From Treponema sp. (GTDB lineage: Bacteria > Spirochaetota > Spirochaetia > Treponematales > Treponemataceae), in contig JAFUFU010000047.1 in NCBI GenBank assembly GCA_017469785.1, positions 37,147 through 101,146 of the forward strand: a stretch of 64,000 nucleotides of DNA, given 5' to 3'. The notes under the pieces are model-generated. The model searched no databases, was not told where the DNA came from, and saw only the letters and a program-made list of their open reading frames with translations. Of this stretch, positions 55,348 to 62,291 are shown piece after piece. Made by a program: the position numbers and the translations under genes. Each line of letters starts with the position of its first letter. Within the stretch, counting starts at the first letter, position 1.

Positions 55348-56531
55348 ACAGCCCGGCTCCTCCTGCGACTTTTTCCAAAGATTTGCTTTCCTTTGAGGAA
55401 GTCCTTTGCGCTTATTTTGACTGCCGGAGAACGAAACGCTGGTCTTTAGGGGCACTGGAATTTGAAGTTGATTATGAGCATAATCTTTTCACTCTTTACG
55501 ACGATTTGATTGACGGAAACTGGAAGCCCGGTAAATCTTCCTGTTTTATCGTGACACAGCCTGTCATTCGTGAAATTTTTGCAGCTCCCTTCCGTGACAG
55601 GATTGTGCATCATCTTCTCATAAATCGGCTCAATCCATACTTTGAGCCTTACTTTATCCGTGACAGTTATGCCTGCCGGAAAGAAAAAGGAATTTTTGCC
55701 GCTATTTCCCGCTTGGAGCATTTTATCCGCTCTTGTTCGCAGAATGGCACTAAAGAGACCTTTATCCTCAAAATTGACATCAAAGGATTTTTTATGAGCA
55801 TAAACAGGAGCCTTTTGTGTGAGAAACTCGAAGCATTTATCGATTCAAAGCTTCCTTGTGCAGAATTTGAAAAATCCCTCGTAAGAAAAATCGTTCTATC
55901 AGATCCAACAGAGAACTGCATCCGCCGAAGCCCCGCTCATTTATGGAAAAATCTTCCCCCTGACAAAAGCCTTTTTACATGCAGAAAAGGCTGCGGACTT
56001 CCTATCGGAAATCTTACCAGTCAGGTCTTTGCCAACTTTTATCTTTCTGAATTTGATCACTTTGTAAAGCATACGCTCCATGTTCGCCGATATGTCCGTT
56101 ATGTTGATGACTGCGTGATTGTGCATGAGGATAAACGCTATTTGAAAATGATTCTTCCCGTTTTGCAGAAATTTCTTAAAGAGAACCTTGAGCTTACCCT
56201 TCACCCCAAAAAAATCTACTTGCAGGAGGCGAAGCACGGAGTTGAATTTTTGGGAGCATTCATAAAACCCAGCCATACCGTGAGCGGCAGGCGGATAAAA
56301 CGCAATTTTGTAAAAAAACTCCAGCGTTACGAACGACTTGCGGATGACCACAAGCCCGCAAAAGATGAAAAGAACATGATTCTTTCAAGCGTGAATTCCT
56401 ATCTCGGAATAATGCGTCATTTCAAGACAAAAAAATTCAGGATTCACCAGCTTATGCGTTACTTCAAGAAAAGACTCAAAAATCATTTTTCATTTAAGGC
56501 TTCGGCACTTAAAATTGAGCGGAAAAAGTGA
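55338..56531 (+). CDS. DGR reverse transcriptase
   Basis: 397 residues. The catalytic YVDD is at about residue 255 (RYVRYVDDCVIV), and the motif GLPIGNLTSQ (about 221-229) has the GxxxSQ form that marks DGR enzymes rather than the group II intron or retron form. FLGAFI and the C-terminal basic helix region complete the thumb. No maturase or endonuclease domain is present, as expected. The ATG at 55338 is preceded by GGAG at 6 bases; an ATG 12 bases earlier is possible. It should copy the TR into cDNA with errors at adenines. Confidence 0.96.
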   Translation: MQVNSPAPPATFSKDLLSFEEVLCAYFDCRRTKRWSLGALEFEVDYEHNLFTLYDDLIDGNWKPGKSSCFIVTQPVIREIFAAPFRDRIVHHLLINRLNPYFEPYFIRDSYACRKEKGIFAAISRLEHFIRSCSQNGTKETFILKIDIKGFFMSINRSLLCEKLEAFIDSKLPCAEFEKSLVRKIVLSDPTENCIRRSPAHLWKNLPPDKSLFTCRKGCGLPIGNLTSQVFANFYLSEFDHFVKHTLHVRRYVRYVDDCVIVHEDKRYLKMILPVLQKFLKENLELTLHPKKIYLQEAKHGVEFLGAFIKPSHTVSGRRIKRNFVKKLQRYERLADDHKPAKDEKNMILSSVNSYLGIMRHFKTKKFRIHQLMRYFKKRLKNHFSFKASALKIERKK

Positions 56532-56595
56532 TATAATATTCTCATTCTTTTCGATGAAAAGAAAATCTATTGTCATTGCGGGCGTGACCCGCAAT
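56532..56595 (+). promoter_or_regulatory. target-gene promoter and leader hairpin
   Basis: TATAAT (56532-56537) overlaps the end of the reverse transcriptase gene. In the leader ATTGCGGG (56575-56582) pairs with CCCGCAAT (56588-56595). The hairpin sequence looks like a common intergenic repeat. The target gene therefore probably has its own promoter. Confidence 0.5.
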
Positions 56596-56619
56596 CTCAA
56601 ATTTTAAGGAGGAATGCCT

Positions 56620-57906
56620 ATGAAGCATTTCAAATGGCTCGCACTAATCGCCGCCGCGGTTTTTGCGATTGGATTTGTTGCTTGTACGCCTCATGGAGTC
56701 GGTCCTGGCGATGAAGCAGGCATAAAGTATTACACTGTCACCTTTGACAGCGACGGCGGAAGCGCAGTGGAAAAACAGACCGTTGAAAGCGGAAAGACCG
56801 CAACCAAGCCTGCCGACCCCGCAAAAGCGTCCACTGCAAGTATTGAATACACTTTTGCCGGCTGGTACAGCGGTGACACAGCTTTTGATTTTGCTACGGC
56901 AATTACGTCGGACATCACGCTGAAAGCAAAATGGACTGAGAAAGCGATACCCCCGGCCAATCCGGGTACGTACACTGTAACAATCGCAGGCGGCATTGAA
57001 AATGGCACTGTCAACACAGACAAGTCCACAGCTGCAAAAGGTGACACCGTAACGCTCACCCTTTCTGCAACAGATAACTATGAGCTCGAAACGATTTCCG
57101 TAAAGGACGCAAGCAACACCGAAGTCACGACAACCGAAGTGACTAAAGGAAGCTCTTACACCTTCACCATGGGTGAAAGCAATGTAACCGTCAGCGCGAC
57201 ATTCAAGAAAAAAGCCGCAACCCCAACCTACATCGGAACGAAAGCCCCGAGCGAGGCGAAAGCCGTGGGCGACATCGTGTTCTCGGACGGCTCGGCGACG
57301 CCGTACAGCACGGATTTGACGCTTTCAAACGCACAGAAAGACTCTGCCGTCGCAGTGATTTACTATGCGGGAAGTAGTGCGGAGGATGTGCTCGGAGTAA
57401 AAACACTCGGCGTGGGCTTGAAGAACACGGGAACTGACAGCACCCTTGCATGGGCGAAGAATCCCGACACGGACATCACGGCAATCCAGTGTACGCCAGT
57501 CGAAAATGCGGCGACAGCGAAATTCTCGGGCGACACAGACGGAAGCGACAACTGGCAGGCTCTCTGTGATGCGGTAAGCGACGAAGGCACGAGCGGCAAC
57601 TACCCCGCTTGGGAGTGGGTGAACGCCTATGCCACGACGACAGTCAATCTCACGGGGGATTACGCAAACGGCTGGTATCTTCCCACGGTCGCAGAACTTT
57701 CTATGCTGTACCGGGTAAAAGACACCGTGAACAGAGCGCTTGAAAAAGCCGGCGGAACGGAAATCGCTGACGAAGCCTATTGGTCGTCTAGTCAGTCCGC
57801 TTCCTACAATGGCCGTGCCTGGAGTGTGTGGTTATCCGACGGCCGCTTGTATGGCTACAACTACAAGAACTTCAACCTGTCGGTTTGTACAGTTCGTGCT
57901 TTTTAA
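56620..57906 (+). CDS. DGR target: variable surface lipoprotein with lectin-like C-terminus
   Basis: 428 residues, starting at the ATG 7 bases after AAGGAGG (an ATG 6 bases earlier is too close). Signal peptide with lipobox FVAC; a Listeria-Bacteroides-type repeat (YYTVTFDSDGGSAVEKQ to ITLKAKWTE); a second sandwich (YTVTIAGGIENGTVNTD to NVTVSATFKK); then a DUF1566/C-type-lectin-like domain with GWYLPTVAELSMLY and EAYWSSSQ. The final 42 residues are encoded by the VR and end SVCTVRAF. This is the build of the T. denticola TvpA target. It is probably displayed on the cell surface as a variable ligand-binding protein. Confidence 0.93.
   Translation: MKHFKWLALIAAAVFAIGFVACTPHGVGPGDEAGIKYYTVTFDSDGGSAVEKQTVESGKTATKPADPAKASTASIEYTFAGWYSGDTAFDFATAITSDITLKAKWTEKAIPPANPGTYTVTIAGGIENGTVNTDKSTAAKGDTVTLTLSATDNYELETISVKDASNTEVTTTEVTKGSSYTFTMGESNVTVSATFKKKAATPTYIGTKAPSEAKAVGDIVFSDGSATPYSTDLTLSNAQKDSAVAVIYYAGSSAEDVLGVKTLGVGLKNTGTDSTLAWAKNPDTDITAIQCTPVENAATAKFSGDTDGSDNWQALCDAVSDEGTSGNYPAWEWVNAYATTTVNLTGDYANGWYLPTVAELSMLYRVKDTVNRALEKAGGTEIADEAYWSSSQSASYNGRAWSVWLSDGRLYGYNYKNFNLSVCTVRAF
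57779..57904 (+). repeat. DGR variable repeat (VR)
   Basis: 126 bases aligned to the TR. By hand, 20 of 23 substitutions fall at TR adenines. The other three are C to A, G to T and C to T. The VR also has one extra codon within the AAC-rich stretch. Variable residues include SxxSY, GR, S, LS, R, YGY and FNL where the TR would give asparagine or aspartate. Confidence 0.95.
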
Positions 57907-57948
57907 CAAGGGAGCGGAAGCGACCGATTCAACAATTCAACTATTTAA

Positions 57949-57981
57949 CCCCTTTTCCGCACCTTCGGGGCGGAAAAGGGG
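57949..57981 (+). other. stem-loop downstream of the VR
   Basis: CCCCTTTTCCGC (57949-57960) pairs with GCGGAAAAGGGG (57970-57981), with a bulged A, two more C-G pairs and a TTCG tetraloop. It starts 43 bases after the target stop codon. In the Bordetella phage DGR a similar hairpin/cruciform past the VR is required for efficient target recognition; the same role here is inference. Confidence 0.8.
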
Positions 57982-58005
57982 CGCGAATTTTTTTCGCAAA
58001 GAAAG

Positions 58006-58039
58006 GGCAATTTCCCCCGCGGGAAGTTGCCTTTTTTTT
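58006..58039 (+). terminator. terminator of the target gene
   Basis: GGCAATTTCCC (58006-58016) pairs with GGGAAGTTGCC (58021-58031), followed by eight T. Confidence 0.9.
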
Positions 58040-58095
58040 GCGTTCGTTGAAAAAATCGCATGGGTGTGGTAGTATATAGCTGCGAGGTGATTGAT

Positions 58096-58314
58096 ATGAC
58101 GGTAGTTATAAACAATGCGAGCGGAACTTTCTTACAAGCCCTCAAGGCGATGGCAAAATTAGACGGAGCTTCTGTTTCTGTTGATGATTACGGTTATTAT
58201 TCAAAAAAGACCGTGAATTCTGTCCTAAAAGCCGAAAAAAAAATGGAAAAAGAACGTAAAAATGGAACATTGAAAGTATACAACACCGTTGATGAAATGT
58301 TCGGAGATTTGTAA
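58096..58314 (+). CDS. probable antitoxin
   Basis: 72 residues starting at the ATG behind GAGGTGA. It begins TVVINNASGTFLQALKAMAKLDG and ends with an acidic helix (TVDEMFGDL), a form common to antitoxins that wrap a RelE-fold toxin. No DNA-binding motif can be named. The stop is 2 bases before the toxin start. A longer frame from 58060 lacks a Shine-Dalgarno. Confidence 0.7.
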   Translation: MTVVINNASGTFLQALKAMAKLDGASVSVDDYGYYSKKTVNSVLKAEKKMEKERKNGTLKVYNTVDEMFGDL

Positions 58315-58316
58315 GA

Positions 58317-58610
58317 ATGGCGGAAGAGGAAGTTTATAAATACAAACTTGCGCAATCTTCAGCATTCAAAAAGGACATGAAATCGCTTTCTGCTGAGGAG
58401 CGCGAAGAAACAAAGGAAGTGATTCGAAAACTTGCAAAAGGCGAGACTCTCGATGAAAAATATCATGACCATCAGCTTTTGGGAAAACTCAAAGATTTTC
58501 GAGATTGCCATATACGCCCCGATTTGGTTCTTATATACCGAATAAAAGAAAATATCCTTGAATTATATGTTTACAGAATCGGAACTCACAGTAAATTGTA
58601 TAAAAAATAA
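58317..58610 (+). CDS. YafQ/RelE-family toxin
   Basis: 97 residues of the type II mRNA-cleaving toxin fold. The segment YHDHQLLGKLKDFRDCHIRPDLVLIYRI followed by RIGTHSKLY matches YafQ, including histidines equivalent to its catalytic ones. It is coupled to the preceding antitoxin. Lying within the direct-repeat-bounded cassette, it may help keep the cassette in the genome. Confidence 0.85.
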   Translation: MAEEEVYKYKLAQSSAFKKDMKSLSAEEREETKEVIRKLAKGETLDEKYHDHQLLGKLKDFRDCHIRPDLVLIYRIKENILELYVYRIGTHSKLYKK

Positions 58611-58683
58611 AAAAGTTTGCTTTCTGCACGTACTAGCACAAAACAAAGTGTTAAAAACGAGTGAAGTCTGGTATCTTTTCACC

Positions 58684-58710
58684 ATGAAAGCCTTTGAGAT
58701 GTCAAAATGA
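58684..58710 (+). repeat. right 27-bp direct repeat of the DGR cassette
   Basis: Identical to 54558-54584. Here it contains a micro-ORF (MKAFEMSK, then stop) whose ATGA overlaps the methyltransferase start codon at 58707. A TATCTT box ends 6 bases before its ATG. Confidence 0.95.
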
Positions 58711-59534
58711 AACAGAAAGACCGTAACAAAAAACTTTCCGGCGCGGAAGGATTCGACTCTTATTACTCAAATCTCTTTGGCGTGCGCTGGCTTTCCATAA
58801 AAAAAGCTTTCTCTCTTGAGCCAGATTATGCCGAATGGAAGGCTGGCGGAGAAAAATCCTACTTTCTGGATTCAGGCTCTGTGAGGGCTGCGGTCTCTCT
58901 TCCCCTTGAAAATGCGACCGATATCCTTGATTTGTGCGCGGCTCCCGGCGGAAAAACCCTGGTGCTGGCCTCAAACATGAATGAGGGCGCAAATCTTCTC
59001 TCAAACGAACGCTCCCCGGAGCGCAAGAATCGGCTTTTAAATACAGTGCGCGACTGTCTGCCTGAGTCCGTGCAGGAGCGGGTGCAGGTGATTTGCAAGG
59101 ACGGTGCGGTCATGTGCAAGGCAAACGAGGCTTCTTTTGACGCGATTCTCCTCGATGCTCCCTGTTCTTCAGAAAGGCATGTACTTGCGGACGAAAAATA
59201 TCTTTCAGAGTGGTCGCCTTCCCGCATCAAAACGCTTTCAATGGCTCAGTGGGCGCTTTTGTCGTCAGCATGGAGAATGTTGCGGGAGGGAGGTTTTCTT
59301 CTATATTCAACCTGTGCCCTTTCCCCTGACGAAAATGACAATGTAATTGAGAAACTTCTTAAAAAATTCGATGATGTGCAAGTCTGTCAGCCGGAAATTT
59401 CCCTCAACTATAAAGATTTTACTGATTCTGAACTTCCCGACTACGAAAACACGAAATTTGGCGCTCACATTCTGCCAGATAAAGCAAATGGCGCCGGGCC
59501 TCTTTATTTCTGTCTTTTAAGAAAAAATCACTAG
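58707..59534 (+). CDS. RsmB/NSUN-family RNA m5C methyltransferase
   Basis: 275 residues. SAM-binding LCAAPGGKT is near residue 77, motif IV is DAPCSS (about 150, the releasing Cys) and motif VI is YSTCAL (about 197, the nucleophile Cys). It should make 5-methylcytosine in rRNA or tRNA. It lacks the N-terminal NusB-like domain of RsmB, so RsmF- or NSUN6-like targets are as likely. Before the cassette arrived, its ATG would have overlapped the GH3 stop codon. Confidence 0.9.
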   Translation: MKQKDRNKKLSGAEGFDSYYSNLFGVRWLSIKKAFSLEPDYAEWKAGGEKSYFLDSGSVRAAVSLPLENATDILDLCAAPGGKTLVLASNMNEGANLLSNERSPERKNRLLNTVRDCLPESVQERVQVICKDGAVMCKANEASFDAILLDAPCSSERHVLADEKYLSEWSPSRIKTLSMAQWALLSSAWRMLREGGFLLYSTCALSPDENDNVIEKLLKKFDDVQVCQPEISLNYKDFTDSELPDYENTKFGAHILPDKANGAGPLYFCLLRKNH

Positions 59535-59607
59535 ACACAGTCCCGAATATTTTGATATTATCTAAAGACATATTTGCTAGAGTGTTTTTTTATGAACACA
59601 AGGAGGA

Positions 59608-60132
59608 ATGTTGGCAGATTCAAAAGGGTTGCGAATCAATGAACAGATTCGTGTACGAGAGGTCAGACTTGTTGACGAAGAGGGTGGAAGAAACGGAATC
59701 ATTCCGACACGCGAAGCCCTCGAACTTGCAAAAGAGCGAGAGCTTGACCTTGTAGAAGTTTCGCCAAACGCAAATCCGCCGGTTTGTAAAATTCTTAACT
59801 ACGGCAAGTATCGGTTCGAGCAGGAAAAAAGGCTCCGTGATTCCCGCAAGGCCCAAAAAACCCTTAAGCTCAAGGAAATCCGTATGCAGCCCAAAATCGG
59901 CGCAGGCGACCTTGATACTAAGGCAAAGCATGTTCAGGAATTCCTTGACGAAGGCGATAAGGTCAAAGTTACCATCCGTTTCCGCGGTCGTGAGCTTGCC
60001 CATACCGAACTCGGCTATGATGTACTGAACGAAGTATTGAAAAGGCTTACCGAAGGTTCATATTCCGTAGAAAAGCCTGCCGCAATGGAAGGGCGCTTCA
60101 TGTCAATGACGCTGAACGCCAAGGCCAAATAA
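59608..60132 (+). CDS. infC: translation initiation factor IF-3
   Basis: 174 residues with both IF-3 domains ([22 protein letters not shown] and [38 protein letters not shown]). It heads infC-rpmI-rplT. The start is ambiguous: the ATG at 59608 is one base from AAGGAGG, while the TTG at 59611 is better spaced. Unusual infC start codons serve autoregulation in other bacteria. An overlapping 16-codon frame (59592-59642) starts upstream and runs through the infC start. Confidence 0.95.
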   Translation: MLADSKGLRINEQIRVREVRLVDEEGGRNGIIPTREALELAKERELDLVEVSPNANPPVCKILNYGKYRFEQEKRLRDSRKAQKTLKLKEIRMQPKIGAGDLDTKAKHVQEFLDEGDKVKVTIRFRGRELAHTELGYDVLNEVLKRLTEGSYSVEKPAAMEGRFMSMTLNAKAK

Positions 60133-60147
60133 GCTAGAGTCCAAAAT

Positions 60148-60161
60148 CTCCCGAGCGGGAG
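60148..60161 (+). other. hairpin between infC and rpmI
   Basis: CTCCCG-AG-CGGGAG, 6 perfect pairs, about 30 bases before rpmI and with no T run. In E. coli and Bacillus this operon is autoregulated by L20 or by leader structures, but this small hairpin alone does not prove that here. Confidence 0.45.
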
Positions 60162-60190
60162 TACTTTAGTTATTACAAGAGGTGGCAAAA

Positions 60191-60391
60191 ATGCCAAAAA
60201 TGAAGACAAAGAAAGCCGCAGCGAAACGATTTTCTTTCACTGGAACAGGCAAAGTTAAGTACAAGAAGATGAATCTTCGCCATATCTTGACGAAGAAATC
60301 TGCAAAACGCAAGATGCATCTTCGCCATGCAGGAATTCTCTCTGAGGATTCATCAGCAAAAATCCGCAAGCAGTTGCTTCCGTACGGTTAA
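60191..60391 (+). CDS. rpmI: 50S ribosomal protein L35
   Basis: 66 residues, starting [23 protein letters not shown], the invariant L35 opening, very basic, with the C-terminal [10 protein letters not shown]. The ATG at 60191 has AGAGGTGG upstream; a GTG nine bases earlier lies inside that box. Confidence 0.96.
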   Translation: MPKMKTKKAAAKRFSFTGTGKVKYKKMNLRHILTKKSAKRKMHLRHAGILSEDSSAKIRKQLLPYG

Positions 60392-60415
60392 TTGAAAGGT
60401 TATAAGGAGTAAATA

Positions 60416-60775
60416 ATGTCTAGAGCAGTAGATGGAACAAAACGAAATAACCGCCGTGCAAAAATCTTAAAGCTTGCAAGCGGCTTCACTGGACGTCGTG
60501 GAACTAACTACAAAGCAGCAAAAGACGCAGTCGTAAAGGCTCTCCGCCATGCTTACGTTGACCGCCGGGACCGCAAGGGTGATTTCCGCCAGTTGTGGAT
60601 TGCCCGTATCAACGCTGCAGTTCGTGAGGAAGGTCTTTCATACTCACGCTTTATCAATGGTCTTAACAAGGCTGGTATCACATTGAACCGCAAGGCTCTC
60701 TCAAACCTCGCCATCGAAGACCCGGCAGCTTTCAAAGCAGTCGTTGAGGCTGCTAAAAAAGCTCTCGAAGCGTAA
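60416..60775 (+). CDS. rplT: 50S ribosomal protein L20
   Basis: 119 residues matching L20 throughout ([59 protein letters not shown]). L20 binds 23S rRNA early and is the usual autorepressor of this operon. AAGGAG precedes the ATG. Confidence 0.97.
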   Translation: MSRAVDGTKRNNRRAKILKLASGFTGRRGTNYKAAKDAVVKALRHAYVDRRDRKGDFRQLWIARINAAVREEGLSYSRFINGLNKAGITLNRKALSNLAIEDPAAFKAVVEAAKKALEA

Positions 60776-60801
60776 TTCTTTTTTACAAAAAAGGAAAATT
60801 T

Positions 60802-61443
60802 ATGATTTCATTCGATCAAGTTCTGTTATTGGAAGAAAAGGTTGAAAGCGCTGTTAAAAAAATCGAACAGCTTAATGCTGAGAATGCTGCTTTGCGTAGC
60901 AAATGCGCAGAGCTTTCAAACGCACTTGAAGCAAAAACGGAGCAGTTTTCATCTTTTGAATCGAATCAGAGCAAGATCGAAGAGGGAATTTTAAAGGCTT
61001 TGAGCCGTCTGAATGCCGTGGAGAATGTCGTTCTCTCTGCATCAGCGGCGCAGAGCCCTTCTGCTTCAGGCGTCACGGAACTTCATACAGAGCCACAGCC
61101 GAATGTTGGGGAATCCGTCTTGTCTCCGGCTGGCGCAAATCCAACTGTTTCCGAGCCTCTTATTCAGGCTTCTGACAGTGCTCTTGTGAATGTGTCTGTT
61201 TCGCAGCCGGTTTCTTCTCAGCCGGAAGCTTCGGAACAGCAGCCGCCTCAGGTACAGGCTTATAATCAGCCTGCGCTTCAAAACGAAGCCGATTCTTTTT
61301 CTTCTTCTGAATCCCTTGCCCCGAATGTTGATTTTGAATTCGGCGATTCTGAGCCCGCTTCACTTGAAAATCCTCAACAAGTCCCAGGGCAGTCATCAAC
61401 TTCCGCTTCGGCTCCTTCCCAGCCAATGTTTGATATTTTCTAG
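60802..61443 (+). CDS. ZapB-like coiled-coil protein with a Ser/Pro/Gln-rich tail
   Basis: 213 residues. Residues 1-75 form a coiled coil starting SFDQVLLLEEKVESAVKKIEQLNAENAALRSKCAEL, as in ZapB-like division proteins of spirochaetes. The rest is low-complexity (Ser, Ala, Pro, Gln, Glu) and ends in the hydrophobic PMFDIF. It stands 2 bases before a ZapA-like gene, which supports a division role, perhaps with the tail tethering another factor. Function is inferred from context. Confidence 0.7.
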   Translation: MISFDQVLLLEEKVESAVKKIEQLNAENAALRSKCAELSNALEAKTEQFSSFESNQSKIEEGILKALSRLNAVENVVLSASAAQSPSASGVTELHTEPQPNVGESVLSPAGANPTVSEPLIQASDSALVNVSVSQPVSSQPEASEQQPPQVQAYNQPALQNEADSFSSSESLAPNVDFEFGDSEPASLENPQQVPGQSSTSASAPSQPMFDIF

Positions 61444-61445
61444 GT

Positions 61446-61769
61446 ATGGGGTCTCTTCAAATAGACGTCTTCAATCCTCCCTTTGTCATTCAGGTAAATG
61501 AGGACGATGAGTATCTTCAGAAACTTCTCTGGTACTACAAAAAAATCATCGAGCGTATTCAACGAAATGGCGTTCTAAAAAACCCGCTTCAGATTTCCTC
61601 TCTCGCTGGCATAATGCTCTGCGACGAGCTTTACAAGGAAAAATCAAAATCTCAGGTTTCAAAGGGTGATGCCGGCTCCTCTGGTGTTTTTTCAAATTCT
61701 GAAGAAAGCGATGAGGCCGAGCGAATTACAAAAATGCTGATTGAAAAAATAGACAAGGCGCTCCAGTAA
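61446..61769 (+). CDS. zapA: ZapA-like cell-division protein
   Basis: 107 residues. The N-terminal part LQIDVFNPPFVIQVNEDDEYLQKLLWYYKKIIERI and LQISSLAGIMLCDELYKEK follow the ZapA pattern, and a C-terminal helix ends the protein. ZapA cross-links FtsZ filaments at the division site. It follows the ZapB-like gene closely, and its stop overlaps the next start (TAATG). Confidence 0.78.
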   Translation: MGSLQIDVFNPPFVIQVNEDDEYLQKLLWYYKKIIERIQRNGVLKNPLQISSLAGIMLCDELYKEKSKSQVSKGDAGSSGVFSNSEESDEAERITKMLIEKIDKALQ

Positions 61770-62251
61770 TGTATTCTTTTTCTGTTTGGGTCGATGCCGA
61801 TTCCTTTCCCGCGCTGGCCAGGAAATTTCTTGCGGAGCATGCCCTTGGGAAGGGGGTAGAGGTTCTTTTTGTCGCAAATCATGAATTAAAAGTTCCGGAT
61901 GAAAGAGTCAAGATGATAGTCTGTGAAAAACTCGAGGGGGCAGCCGATGATTACATCTGCAATCACGCCTGTGAAAATGATATAGTCGTAACCCGGGACA
62001 TACCTTTTGCCTCTCGGCTTGTTCAAAAAAACATCGCGGTAATGAACGACCGTGGCCTTCTCTTTTCAAAAGAATCGATTGAAGACAAGCTTCGTGAGCG
62101 CGATTTCAGCCTGAATCTGGCTGAACTTGGGCTCGGCGGGAAAAAAGAGAATTTTTACGGTGAAAAAGAACTGAAGAAATTCTCCACGCTTTTTATTGAA
62201 GAGCTTCAAAAGCATATAATCGCCGATATTTATCACGTCAAGCGCCGTTAA
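61769..62251 (+). CDS. YaiI/YqxD-family (DUF188) protein
   Basis: 160 residues. The opening VWVDADSFPALAR with its acidic residues, then DDYICNHACENDIVVTRDIPFASRLVQK and MNDRGLLF, are the DUF188 hallmarks. The fold is related to PIN-type nucleases with conserved acidic residues, but no activity is established. It is coupled to zapA by a one-base overlap. Confidence 0.9.
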   Translation: MYSFSVWVDADSFPALARKFLAEHALGKGVEVLFVANHELKVPDERVKMIVCEKLEGAADDYICNHACENDIVVTRDIPFASRLVQKNIAVMNDRGLLFSKESIEDKLRERDFSLNLAELGLGGKKENFYGEKELKKFSTLFIEELQKHIIADIYHVKRR

Positions 62252-62291
62252 AGCGTAAAGCCCCCCTGTTAGAAATTGGGGAGAGGGAAAA

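Noticed and set aside
55338-56531. Reverse transcriptase as a group II intron or retron
   Set aside because: There is no maturase or endonuclease domain, no intron ends and no msr/msd structure. The GxxxSQ motif, Avd, TR and VR identify a DGR.
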